From CAYTAP01 sp964435775 (GTDB lineage: Bacteria; Planctomycetota; Phycisphaerae; Tepidisphaerales; Tepidisphaeraceae), in assembly GCA_964435775.1 (NCBI GenBank), contig CAYTAP010000011.1, positions 1 to 45,434 on the forward strand: a stretch of DNA of 45,434 nt, read 5' to 3'. Under the pieces are notes generated by a model that saw only the letters and a list, made by a program, of their open reading frames with translations, ran no database searches and was not told where the DNA came from. Positions 26,373 to 33,228 of the stretch are shown piece by piece; position 1 is the first letter of the stretch, and every line of letters starts with the position of its first letter. A program made the position numbers and the translations under genes.

Positions 26373-26849
26373 TTCCCGGTCATACTCCACATCCATGTTC
26401 GCCGAGGCGATCCATCGCCCCGCTTCGTCGCGTCCCACGATCCCCGGCAGGGCGACCAGCCGCACCTGCCGGATCGTCCAATTCCCATCCGGGTCCGCCT
26501 CGATCGTTCCGTCCCCCGCAAACCTCTTGCCGGCGATCGTCCAGTGCATCCGCGGCCGCTGCTCGGCGTCGAGCAGCGTCTCGTGCAGCGCCGTCGCCCC
26601 CGCGAGGACCGCCTGGGCATCCATCCCCCGCGTGTCGCGTTGGATGGACAAGCTCCCCCGCCGATGCCCCGAAAACGACGCCGTCTCCGCTCCTCCGTAG
26701 ATCCGCAGCACGGTGTACACCGCCGCCGCCGCCGCCTCGTCCGCCTCATGGACCCATAGCCCCCGAGGCGTGCCGGTCAGCTCGACCCCCGCCGCCGCTG
26801 CCATCGCCGCCGCCAGGGAGATCAGGAAGTTGTTGGGGTCGTGGATCAT
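26370..26849 (-). CDS. Tail terminator/minor capsid candidate
   Basis: 159 residues (MIHDPNNFLISLAAAMAAAAGVEL...). An N-terminal helix and a beta-rich body (RRGSLSIQRDTRGMD, LHETLLDAEQRPRMHWTI) resemble small proteins that close the tail tube or join it to the head. Its place immediately before the tail tube supports this. No exact family is recognised. Confidence 0.55.
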   Translation of the reverse strand: MIHDPNNFLISLAAAMAAAAGVELTGTPRGLWVHEADEAAAAAVYTVLRIYGGAETASFSGHRRGSLSIQRDTRGMDAQAVLAGATALHETLLDAEQRPRMHWTIAGKRFAGDGTIEADPDGNWTIRQVRLVALPGIVGRDEAGRWIASANMDVEYDRE

Positions 26850-26861
26850 CAGTCGTCAGTC

Positions 26862-26995
26862 GGCGGTCGGCAGTGGGCAGTAAGGAACTCCGCCGTGGCA
26901 TGGGCGTCTCGCCCATGTTTGTTTCTCGGGTTCCTCGTGTTCATTCGTGGACCGCTCTTCTCATCCTTCATCCTTCATCCCTCATCCTTCCCGCG
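26862..26995. repeat. Junction with three repeat families
   Basis: GTCAGTCGGCGGTCGGCAGT words, then CCGCCGTGGCATGGGCGTCT..GCCCATG (palindromic GGGCG(T/G)..CGCCC type, also at 28097), then TCATCCTTCATCCTTCATCC at 26961. Confidence 0.7.
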
Positions 26996-27209
26996 CATTC
27001 CCCATCCGGATGAGCATTGCCGCCCGTTCCTCCGGCACGCTCACCGTCTCGCCCGCCCGGTGCGACCACCCCGCCCCCGCACAGGTGCGGATCAGCGTGA
27101 TCGACCGCATCGATGGATTTTCGATTTTCGATTTTTGATTTTTGATTGTCTCCGTGCCCTCCGTGTTCGCCGTGGTGGATCCCGCATTCTGTTTTACCGT
27201 CTCGCTCAT
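26982..27209 (-). CDS. Small phage protein containing repeat-encoded insert
   Basis: 75 residues. The start at 27209 has GGAGTCAATT upstream. The first 11 residues (MSETVKQNAGS) and the last 42 (RSITLIRTCAGAGWSHRAGETVSVPEERAAML...) look like a small head-tail-region protein. In between, about 21 residues (TTANTEGTETIKNQKSKIEN) are the translation of two dispersed repeat words, CACGGCGAACACGGAGGGC and AATCAAAAATCAAAAATCG. The repeats sit in frame within the gene, so a host-type repeat has been captured as a linker. Confidence 0.6.
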   Translation of the reverse strand: MSETVKQNAGSTTANTEGTETIKNQKSKIENPSMRSITLIRTCAGAGWSHRAGETVSVPEERAAMLIRMGNAREG

Positions 27210-27225
27210 AATTGACTCCTTTGTG

Positions 27226-27290
27226 TCTTCGTGCCTTGGTGGTTCTCTTTTTCTCTCCGCGATCTCCGCGTCTCCGCGGTGAATCCTCAT
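27226..27290. repeat. CTCCGCG-word repeats
   Basis: TGTCTTCGTGCCTTGGTGG, CTCCGCGATCTCCGCGTCTC and GCGGTGAATCC, typical dispersed words, between two leftward genes. Confidence 0.65.
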
Positions 27291-28045
27291 CTGAATGTGT
27301 CGCCGCTCACCCCCGGCAATTTCATCCACATCGCCTTGCTCCAAAACCCATGCCCCGTCCCCGTCCCATCCGGCCCCAGGTTGAAGACGCCCCCATTCGC
27401 CCATCCATCCGCCCTGGCGTCCGGCCAGACATTGCCCGTGCTCTCCTTAATCGCCTCCGGCGAAGGCGCGCTGAGGATCGACACCCCGTGCCCGCCCGTC
27501 ACCATATTCGGCGCGGTGAAGACGTTGCCGCGAAGGACGACCCCCTCGGCGAGCGGTCCCCGGATCGCCATGAATCTCGCCATCCGCGTCGTGGTGACCG
27601 CCTTGCACGACTCGATCATCACGCCGCGAATGGCCCGCCGCCACCCGTGGCTGTTGTCCTGGCCTTGCAGGTTGATGCACGCCCCGACGCCGGCGTTCGG
27701 GTCCGGGAAGTCGATGGCGAAGGAGCAGTCCCGCGCCGTGATGTCGCCGCTTCCGGCGTTGATCTCCAGCGACGTGCCCAGGAACTTGCATCCCTCGACC
27801 AGGACGTTGCTCAAGACCGTGATCATCTGCCCCGTAGCGAACGCCGTCGCGGTCGCACTCTTGAGCACATACAGCGCCCCCGTCACCGCCGTGCCGCTGA
27901 GTCCCAGCGTCCGCAGTTGCAGGACCGTCGGCATCGTCAAGGCCGCTCGAACGCTGATCGCGGGTCCTTCGACGAGCGTCCGAACCCCCGCCGCATTGGG
28001 CGCCGACGGCGTGTCGATCCGGAGAATGGTCGCGTTCGTAATCAT
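27287..28045 (-). CDS. Chimeric phage protein: head-tail N-terminus plus parallel beta-helix
   Basis: 252 residues. Residues 1-80 (MITNATILRIDTPSAPNAAG...ALYVLKSATATAFATGQMITV) recall small head-tail joining proteins. From about residue 80 on (LVEGCKFLGTSLEINAGSGDITARDCSFAID...IRGVMIESCKAVTT...VVLRGNVFTAPN) the pattern is that of a right-handed parallel beta-helix, as in phage spikes and secreted pectate-lyase-like proteins. Such a fusion is odd for the head-tail position. No ribosome site is obvious at 28045. I am confident of the beta-helix pattern and less so of the N-terminal assignment. Confidence 0.5.
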   Translation of the reverse strand: MITNATILRIDTPSAPNAAGVRTLVEGPAISVRAALTMPTVLQLRTLGLSGTAVTGALYVLKSATATAFATGQMITVLSNVLVEGCKFLGTSLEINAGSGDITARDCSFAIDFPDPNAGVGACINLQGQDNSHGWRRAIRGVMIESCKAVTTTRMARFMAIRGPLAEGVVLRGNVFTAPNMVTGGHGVSILSAPSPEAIKESTGNVWPDARADGWANGGVFNLGPDGTGTGHGFWSKAMWMKLPGVSGDTFR

Positions 28046-28065
28046 CGATCAAAACCCAAAATCAG

Positions 28066-28230
28066 TTCACCACGGAGATCACGGAGGCCACGGAGAACTC
28101 CGCCGTGGCATGGGCGGCCCGCCCATGTTTGTTTTTCTTCTCACTCATCACGCCTTCACTCGTCACTTTTTTCTCCGCGCCTCCGCGTGCCTCTCTTATT
28201 CATCCCTCATCCTTCATCCTTCCGCCCTCT
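28066..28230. repeat. Repeat-filled junction
   Basis: CACCACGGAGATCACGGAGG words, GCATGGGCGGCCCGCCCATG (a strong palindrome, 28106-28125), CTCCGCGCCTCCGCGTGCC and TCATCCCTCATCCTTCATCC. No gene. Confidence 0.7.
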
Positions 28231-28234
28231 CCCA

Positions 28235-28594
28235 TCACACCAGTCTCCCGCTCCGCAGACGATACCGCTCGAGCAGCATCCGCGCCTGCGGACAGAGCAT
28301 CCGCCACCCCGCGCTTCCGCCGGCCGCCTCGCCGCTCTGGTAGCTCTCGGACAATCCCCCCACGCTCTGGCTCGCGAGCCCCGATTGCATCCGCCCCAGC
28401 GCCTCGGCCCGCGCCGGGTCCAGGCACCAGTTGGCCTGGTGCACCACCGCGATCTTGACTCGTTGCGGCACGACGGCCGCATTGCTCTCGGCATCCCAGT
28501 CCCAGACCGAGTTGCCCGTCCAGCCCCCACTGACCAGAGGCAACGAGCAGCCGGCCACGGCCTCCGGCCACGGCACGCGCGGAAACTCGAGCAC
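28235..28594 (-). CDS. Head-tail connector-like protein, probably 5' truncated
   Basis: 119 residues. The C-terminal half (RVKIAVVHQANWCLDPARAEAL...SVGGLSESYQSGEA) resembles the gp6/gp15-type head-tail connectors that follow major capsid genes. It opens with a GTG at 28594 directly against a wordy repeat, with no ribosome site, and is shorter than usual connectors. The original N-terminus was probably cut off when the repeat junction formed. Confidence 0.5.
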   Translation of the reverse strand: MLEFPRVPWPEAVAGCSLPLVSGGWTGNSVWDWDAESNAAVVPQRVKIAVVHQANWCLDPARAEALGRMQSGLASQSVGGLSESYQSGEAAGGSAGWRMLCPQARMLLERYRLRSGRLV

Positions 28595-28621
28595 CTACTG
28601 CCTACTGCCCACTGCCGACGG
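28595..28621. repeat. 27-bp repeat at the divergent gene junction
   Basis: CTACTGCCTACTGCCCACTG words form the entire space between the leftward and rightward modules. There is no room for two promoters. Confidence 0.7.
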
Positions 28622-29101
28622 ATGAACCCCATGCCGCTAAGCGCCAACCAACTTCGCCTTCTCGCCATCGCCCGCCGCCAGGTCGAGCGGGCGAGTCACG
28701 GCGCTTTCGACGAGGGCGCCTACCGTCTTCTGCTGCGCAACGTCGGCCGCGCCAAGCCCGATGCCGCCGGCCGCGTCAGCGGCAAATCCCTCGACCAGGT
28801 CGGCTTCGAGGACGTGCTTGCCGTGCTCGAGTCGATGGGTTTCCGCGACGACAAACACGACCACCACTGGCGCGACCTCGTCGCACGGCGGCAAAGATTA
28901 GCCAGCAGCCGCCAGGTGTACGAAATCCGCCGTCTCGCGCCGCTCGTCGAGTATCCCCTCCCCGCCCTGGTGCGGCGTTTCTCCCAGGCGCGCACCGACC
29001 AGGTTGAGCGCCTCGCCCCCCACGAAGCGCATCATTTGATCGAGATGCTCAAGGACGCCGGGGCAAGAGTTCACCACGGAGACCACGGAGAATCCATGTA
29101 G
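28622..29101 (+). CDS. GemA/gp16-like phage protein (Mu family)
   Basis: 159 residues. Starts MNPMPLSANQLRLLAIARRQ; with DEGAYRLLLRNVGRAK..AAGRVSGKSLDQVGFEDVLAVLESMGF it matches the gp16/GemA family (DUF1018) carried by Mu-like phages near their early-middle genes. In Mu, GemA modulates host gene expression and DNA supercoiling. The C-terminus is odd: residues ARVHHGDHGESM are encoded by a CACCACGGAGACCACGGAG repeat, and the stop TAG is the first part of the next repeat (GTAGGGTCCGC). Start 28622 or 28631. Confidence 0.7.
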   Translation: MNPMPLSANQLRLLAIARRQVERASHGAFDEGAYRLLLRNVGRAKPDAAGRVSGKSLDQVGFEDVLAVLESMGFRDDKHDHHWRDLVARRQRLASSRQVYEIRRLAPLVEYPLPALVRRFSQARTDQVERLAPHEAHHLIEMLKDAGARVHHGDHGESM

Positions 29102-29145
29102 GGTCCGCACCCCGTGCGGACCATGACCAGAAAGGAACACTCATG
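29098..29145 (+). promoter_or_regulatory. Hairpin-Shine-Dalgarno cassette, copy 1
   Basis: GTAGGGTCCGCA.. and ..TGCGGACC form a stem, followed by ATGACCAGAAAGGAACACTC and an ATG at 29143. Copies 2 and 3 lie at 30860 and 31043, each ending in GAAAGGA and a start codon. Confidence 0.65.
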
Positions 29146-29190
29146 ATCACGATCAACTATCACGACGTCACCGAAGTTCACTGGCCCCCT
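29143..29190 (+). pseudogene. Possible truncated small ORF
   Basis: An ATG with a good ribosome site (AAAGGAACACTC) opens MITINYHDVTEVHW and then runs into CCTCCGCGTCCTTCGCG repeat words. The rest of the frame (to 29430) overlaps the gp10-like gene and is not credible. It looks like a gene start whose body was replaced by repeats. Confidence 0.25.
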
Positions 29191-29246
29191 CCGCGTCCTT
29201 CGCGTCTCGGCGGTGAATCTTCTCATCCTTCATCCTTATTGAGCCC

Positions 29247-29729
29247 ATGCCAAATGAAATGGACATCACCGCGCTGCTCAAAAGTCTCGAACCCGGAAGC
29301 GAGCTGCACACCCGCGTGCGCGACGCCGGCCTGCGTGCCGCGACGCAGTTCGCCGAACACGTCATTGGCCAGGCCCAGCAGCTCGCCCCGCAGTCGCCGA
29401 GCAACGCTTATGTGCCCGGCCACCAGGTGACGCAGGGTGTCAACAAAAAAGGCAAACAGATCACCGTGCGCCCGATGATCAAAAATCCGCGCTACACCGG
29501 CCACTCCGGCGCGCTGCGAGACAGCGCCACCGTCGAGCCGGCCGAGGTCCATGACGACGTGATCACCGTCGTCGCCGGGTTCAACGTCGAGTACGCCGCC
29601 GTCCAGCACGAGCGGCTCGATTACGTCCACACCAACGGACAAGCGAAGTATCTCGAAATCCCCCTGCGCGAAAACGCCGGGAAATTCTCCGAATATGTCG
29701 TGAAGCAAATGAAGGAAGCCCTGGAATGA
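29247..29729 (+). CDS. HK97 gp10-like phage protein
   Basis: 160 residues. HSGALRDSATVEPAEVHDD..TVVAGFNVEYAAVQHERLDYVHTNGQAKYLEIPLRENAGKF matches the gp10-type head-tail adaptor family (YAA-VHE-L, followed by AKYLE-PL). Normally it lies between the connector and tail terminator; here it is on the opposite strand in the other module. TCATCCTTATTGAGCCC precedes the start; no clear ribosome site. Confidence 0.65.
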   Translation: MPNEMDITALLKSLEPGSELHTRVRDAGLRAATQFAEHVIGQAQQLAPQSPSNAYVPGHQVTQGVNKKGKQITVRPMIKNPRYTGHSGALRDSATVEPAEVHDDVITVVAGFNVEYAAVQHERLDYVHTNGQAKYLEIPLRENAGKFSEYVVKQMKEALE

Positions 29730-29797
29730 AACGAGCCGCGAGCGTAAGCGACCGGACCACTACCTGCTGCTAATACCTGCCGCCTGTTGATTGACCC
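29728..29797. repeat. ACGAGCCGCGAGCGTAAGCG repeat and 'cctgctgctaatacctgcc' words
   Basis: ACGAGCCGCGAGCGTAAGCG (29731-29750), a word I associate with planctomycete intergenic repeats, follows directly after the stop codon; then CTACCTGCTGCTAATACC. It separates two phage genes. Confidence 0.6.
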
Positions 29798-30826
29798 ATG
29801 ACCCCAGACGCCCCCAACCCGATCCTCATCCGCCAGCTCCAGGAGATGCTGACGGGCGCCCTCGCCCGCGTCCGGAAGCTCGTGGAAAATCCGCCGGGCG
29901 GAAGTGATGCCGGCCGCGAATGGAACCGCCAGCGCTACGCGTCGATCCACGCCCAGATCACCCGCGAGCTCGACGCGCTCAAGCGGCTTGTCGCCCAGTG
30001 GGGCGGCCAGGCGGTCTCCGCGTCCGCCGCCAGGGGCAATGCCGACGCCCTCCGCCAGCTTCGCCAGTTGAGCCGCGCCGGGTGGACGCCGCCCGGGCAG
30101 GGGATCGATCCGCATTTCGCCGTCGTCAATTTTGATTCGGTCCGCGTCCTCGCCCGCGACACCGTCGCCGATCTGTCCCGCGCGATCGACGCCACGCAAG
30201 AGAGCATCGGCCGCACGCTGCGCACGATGGCCGACAACGGTCTCACGGTCCGCGAGGTCAACGAGATCATGTCGCGCGGTATGATCGCGGGGAAGCCGCG
30301 CGACGTGGTGCGCGAGATCACCCAATCGCTCCAGGCGATCCACGGGGAGCGACTGACGATCCCGACCAAGGGCGGCGGAACGATGGAGTACCAGACGCGA
30401 GACTACGCGGGCATGGTGGCCCGCACCCGCCTCCGTGAGGCATCGGTCATCGCCCGCCACGAGCGGCTCGATTCGGTCGGCATCCGCCACGTCGTGATCA
30501 TCGGCAATCGCACCCAGTGGCCCTGCACCGCGTACCTGGGGAAAATCTATTGTCTGGGAAAATCAGATGGAAAATATCCAAGCATCGCCAGCATCGACGG
30601 CCCCCCGTTCCACCCGAATTGCTCCAAGAGCACCGCCCCGATCGTGGTCGATCTGGCGACCAAACAGCAGCTCGCCGAGGGCCGTCCCGACCAGAGCAGC
30701 CGCGCGATGGCCCGCGTCGGCGTCAATAGCCCCGCCGCCCGCCGCCTGATGCAGGGCGACCAGGTGCAGGCGCAGGTCAAGCAGCGCATGAAAAAGATCA
30801 CCCGATCCATCACAGGAGGATCGTAG
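29798..30826 (+). CDS. Phage minor capsid (head morphogenesis) protein
   Basis: 342 residues. A helical N-terminus is followed by TRDYAGMVARTRLREASVIARHERLDSVGIRHVVI and the signature PPFHPNCSKSTAPIV near residue 270, with two cysteines earlier (WPCTAYLGKIYCLG). This fits the minor capsid/gpF-type head morphogenesis family, which in many phages is found right after the portal. No portal or terminase gene is next to it. The stop TAG is provided by the following GTAGCACGGGCG repeat. Confidence 0.7.
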   Translation: MTPDAPNPILIRQLQEMLTGALARVRKLVENPPGGSDAGREWNRQRYASIHAQITRELDALKRLVAQWGGQAVSASAARGNADALRQLRQLSRAGWTPPGQGIDPHFAVVNFDSVRVLARDTVADLSRAIDATQESIGRTLRTMADNGLTVREVNEIMSRGMIAGKPRDVVREITQSLQAIHGERLTIPTKGGGTMEYQTRDYAGMVARTRLREASVIARHERLDSVGIRHVVIIGNRTQWPCTAYLGKIYCLGKSDGKYPSIASIDGPPFHPNCSKSTAPIVVDLATKQQLAEGRPDQSSRAMARVGVNSPAARRLMQGDQVQAQVKQRMKKITRSITGGS

Positions 30827-30845
30827 CACGGGCGCCCCGCCCGTG
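30823..30845. repeat. CACGGGCGCCCCGCCCGTG palindrome
   Basis: A near-perfect palindrome overlapping the minor capsid stop codon (TAG at 30824). It may act as terminator-like hairpin. Confidence 0.65.
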
Positions 30846-30859
30846 ATTGGGCAGTTTTC

Positions 30860-30905
30860 GTAGGGTCCGCCCCGCGGACCATGACCCGAAAGGAGCCTCC
30901 CCATG
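30860..30905 (+). promoter_or_regulatory. Hairpin-Shine-Dalgarno cassette, copy 2
   Basis: GTAGGGTCCGC/GCGGACC stem, then ATGACCCGAAAGGAGCC and the ATG at 30903. Same layout as 29098 and 31043. Confidence 0.7.
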
Positions 30906-31037
30906 ACAACTGTTTTGACCTGGTACTGCGTCGGCTACGCGCTCGCGTCGCACATCGTGTGGATCACGACGACGATCCTCGACCATCGCCGCGCAAGGCA
31001 AATCCGCCGCCGCTGGCGCGGCAACAAGGTGGCATGA
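30903..31037 (+). CDS. 44-residue single-span membrane peptide
   Basis: MTTVLTWYCVGYALASHIVW.. gives one hydrophobic segment (residues 4-26), then a highly basic tail (DHRRARQIRRRWRGNKV). Strong ribosome site AAAGGAGCC. A short membrane peptide in a phage module could be a holin-like or lysis-linked factor, but that is a guess from size and topology. Confidence 0.55.
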   Translation: MTTVLTWYCVGYALASHIVWITTTILDHRRARQIRRRWRGNKVA

Positions 31038-31042
31038 TCCAT

Positions 31043-31090
31043 GTAGGGTCCGCACCGCGGACCATTGATTGAAAGGAACGCCAAAAAATG
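31043..31090 (+). promoter_or_regulatory. Hairpin-Shine-Dalgarno cassette, copy 3
   Basis: GTAGGGTCCGCACCGCGGACC forms the stem, then ATTGATTGAAAGGAACGCC and the ATG at 31088. It lies five bases after the previous stop. Confidence 0.7.
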
Positions 31091-31606
31091 GCTGACGACA
31101 AACGAGCCTACTACATCGCCGCCGGCGACTCACTCGCGCAGGTGAATTCGATCATCGCGCAGAGAAAGTTATGCAATGTGCATCGAGATGAGTTTTGCAA
31201 AAAGATCGGCGCGACCAATCTGATTACATTGGATCGCAACAACGCCATCATCGGTGCGGTGTTCTCCACGCCGCCCGGACCGGCGTGGCGGAATTACGGA
31301 AAGTCAGGCAGATTCACCGCACCGGACGACTGGTATCGGCCGAGGAAAAACACGAAGGCGGGCAAGGCGATGGCGAAGGAGATGCAATCGCTCGCCTGGT
31401 ACCAGGACGATCTGGTGGCGAGGTCATTCATCGACAACCGCAGTGCCACGATGTACTACGGGAACATCCAGCGAGTGGGCGATCAGTACATCATCAGCCA
31501 GCACGAGAATTTGTCGCCGCCCGACGGCGCGATCCCCCTGAAATTGTCGGAGTACTACGCGCTCAAAGAGGCGCAGGAATCGACGGAAACAAAGGAGCCA
31601 AAATGA
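31088..31606 (+). CDS. Phage-associated protein, unknown
   Basis: 172 residues starting MADDKRAYYIAAGDSLAQVN. Soluble, mixed alpha/beta, with aromatic-rich segments (PAWRNYGKSGRFTAPDDWYRPRKN; SATMYYGNIQRVGDQYIIS). No family is recognised. Its GC content looks lower than that of its neighbours in the first part, which may indicate a separate origin. Its stop overlaps the next start (ATGA). Confidence 0.55.
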   Translation: MADDKRAYYIAAGDSLAQVNSIIAQRKLCNVHRDEFCKKIGATNLITLDRNNAIIGAVFSTPPGPAWRNYGKSGRFTAPDDWYRPRKNTKAGKAMAKEMQSLAWYQDDLVARSFIDNRSATMYYGNIQRVGDQYIISQHENLSPPDGAIPLKLSEYYALKEAQESTETKEPK

Positions 31607-31803
31607 GCCACGAAGATTGCGGATTCCGCCCCGGAAAAATCGACGGCCCCGCCGCATGCCCTCACATCTGCGACGATTGCGATGGAGATCACCACTGGAT
31701 CATCGAGACGCCGGCGGAAGAGGACGAGGACCGCGATGACTACGAGCCGCGATTCGTATGTAAGCACTGCGCCGCCACGGCCGAAATGATCGACGAGGAC
31801 TGA
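31603..31803 (+). CDS. Small zinc-binding-like acidic protein
   Basis: 66 residues (MSHEDCGFRPGKIDGPAACP...). Cysteine pairs CPHICDDC and CKHC with a His between suggest a metal site; the rest is very acidic (EEDEDRDDYE). The ATG at 31603 overlaps the upstream stop. Unknown function. Confidence 0.55.
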   Translation: MSHEDCGFRPGKIDGPAACPHICDDCDGDHHWIIETPAEEDEDRDDYEPRFVCKHCAATAEMIDED

Positions 31804-31807
31804 TGAG

Positions 31808-32026
31808 ATGACATTCACAAACACACCCCAAAATCGCAAAAGACGAAACGCAACCAGGCGACATCGCCCTGCGCCCACTCCCGGCGTCTGCCGGATATGC
31901 GGATGCACCGACGACGATTGCAGTGGCTGCATCGAGCGCACCGGCCATCCATGCTCCTGGGTCGAGGATGATCTTTGCAGCGCGTGCATGGAGGCGGCGG
32001 ACAGACCACTGGCCACTGATGACTGA
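31808..32026 (+). CDS. Small Cys-rich phage protein
   Basis: 72 residues. After a basic N-terminus comes GVCRICGCTDDDCSGC...PCSWVEDDLCSACMEA, a pattern (CR-CGCT-D-C, CSWVE-DLCSAC) common in small phage and prophage proteins of unknown role, probably zinc-binding. It lies five bases after the previous gene. Confidence 0.6.
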   Translation: MTFTNTPQNRKRRNATRRHRPAPTPGVCRICGCTDDDCSGCIERTGHPCSWVEDDLCSACMEAADRPLATDD

Positions 32027-32040
32027 CGACTGATGACTGA
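32003..32040. repeat. CCACTGGCCACTGATGACTG words
   Basis: ACTGATGACTGACGACTGAT repeats overlap the end of the Cys-rich gene (the last residues ADRPLATDD and the stop come from it) and fill the space to the next gene. Confidence 0.65.
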
Positions 32041-32054
32041 CAATGGAGGCAAGG

Positions 32055-32411
32055 ATGCCGACCACACACGACGACCCGATGATGCGACGCCAGGCGCCAC
32101 AGGCGGCCGGTGATTCCCTTTTCGACCTCCTCGCGCGCCACGCGCCAAAGCGGGAGGAGTCCACGAGCGACCAGGCCGGCCGCGTCGCCGCGAGGCACGC
32201 GCATGAGCGTTACCATCAGATTCTGGACGCCCTTAGATCGCGCCCCCAAACCCTTTTCGAACTCGCTTCGACGCTCCATTGCGCCCCCCATCAAATCAGC
32301 GGCCGACTGACCGAGCTCACGCGGGACGGCCACATCGAGCCCACCGGCGAGCGCCGCCGCAACCCCGCCACCGGCTGCACCGCCCAGGTCCATCGCCTGG
32401 TGATACTATAG
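32055..32411 (+). CDS. Winged-helix-like DNA-binding protein
   Basis: 118 residues. The C-terminal 65 (YHQILDALRSRPQTLFELASTLHCAPHQISGRLTELTRDGHIEPTGERRRNP) fit a winged helix-turn-helix as found in phage accessory genes. ATG 32055 is preferred, with GGAGGCAAGG upstream; an ATG at 32043 is in frame. Possibly a phage regulator. Confidence 0.6.
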   Translation: MPTTHDDPMMRRQAPQAAGDSLFDLLARHAPKREESTSDQAGRVAARHAHERYHQILDALRSRPQTLFELASTLHCAPHQISGRLTELTRDGHIEPTGERRRNPATGCTAQVHRLVIL

Positions 32412-32441
32412 ATATAGAGGGGGAGGGATGACGGATGAGGG

Positions 32442-32660
32442 ATGTGGCAGGAGTTGACCGGCGAGACGATTGACCACGCCGCGTACATGGCGCGGCTTTA
32501 CGAGATCGAGCGCCGCTTGGCGCTGGAGGGGCACAAGACGATCCGCGTCAACGCCACGGTGGACGAGGTGCGGGCGCGAATGGCCGCGATGGGGCTGACC
32601 AACAGCACCACGAGCCGCGCGGCGGCGCTGACGCAACTGGCCAGGGGCGACAATGACTGA
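32442..32660 (+). CDS. Small phage protein, unknown
   Basis: 72 residues (MWQELTGETIDHAAYMARLY...), helical, no family recognised. Preceded by GGGATGACGGATGAGGGATG words. It overlaps the next gene by 8 bp, indicating one transcription unit. Confidence 0.5.
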   Translation: MWQELTGETIDHAAYMARLYEIERRLALEGHKTIRVNATVDEVRARMAAMGLTNSTTSRAAALTQLARGDND

Positions 32661-32917
32661 TGAGATCCAGGAGCAGTGCATCCGCCGCATGGAGGCCCTC
32701 GGCCTCAACCCCAACCAGGTCGCCAAGCGACTGGAGGGCCGGGTCTCCCGCGTCCACGTCTGTGACTATTTGAGCCGCCGCAAGAGCATGGGCAGCCACA
32801 AGCTCCAGCACCTCCTCCCCGCCCTCGGCCTCCGCATCGCCGCCGCCCCCCCCCCACCCCCCGCCCCCCGGGCCCCCCCCGCCGGCCCCCCCTCCCCCCC
32901 CCGCCACCCCCCCCCCC
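32653..32917 (+). CDS. Helix-turn-helix protein running into an assembly gap
   Basis: Residues 1-60 (MTDEIQEQCIRRMEALGLNP...QVAKRLEGRVSRVHVCDYLS) form a helix-turn-helix of XRE style with LQHLLPALGL following. After residue 63 the frame becomes pure proline codons in a poly-C tract and reaches the N gap; this part is probably sequence error. The true end of the gene is unknown; the frame continues openly to 33240 beyond the gap. Regulatory role likely by domain. Confidence 0.5.
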
Positions 32918-32927
32918 NNNNNNNNNN
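32846..32927. other. Poly-C tract and assembly gap
   Basis: Runs of C with few other bases (32846-32917), then ten Ns (32918-32927). This looks like a dropout of read quality. Missing sequence of unknown size may hide genes such as a transposase. Confidence 0.9.
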
Positions 32928-33228
32928 TCTGCAACTCCTCCGCGCTCTCCGCCCGTCCCCCGCCGCCGGGCCCGCCCAGGCAGGCCCGCCGTCCGCCGCG
33001 CTCATCCCCCCGCCCCGCGTCACCGACGCCTCCCAGGCAAGGCCGCCGTCCGCCGTCGCCGCCCCGCGTCACCGACCGCTCCCAGACAAGGCCGCCGTCC
33101 GCCGCCTTCATCCCCCCGACCCCGTTTCAGACCGCCCCCAGCCTCCGTCGCTTCGCCTCGCCGCCCATCCCATTCAATCACCGCGGCCGGCCCACCCTCG
33201 CACGGATGGCAATCTTCCGCAAAACCCT
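32928..33228. repeat. Degenerate GC-rich tandem repeat
   Basis: Three diverged copies of a ~50-bp unit (CCCAGGCAAGGCCGCCGTCC... with CCGCGTCACCGAC between). An open frame crosses it (Pro/Arg-rich) but I do not believe it codes. Confidence 0.55.

Noticed and set aside
27212..28621. Long plus-strand frame opposite the beta-helix and connector genes.
   Set aside because: It is rich in Arg, Pro and His and is the antisense shadow of GC-rich genes; only its end (from 28622) is a real gene.
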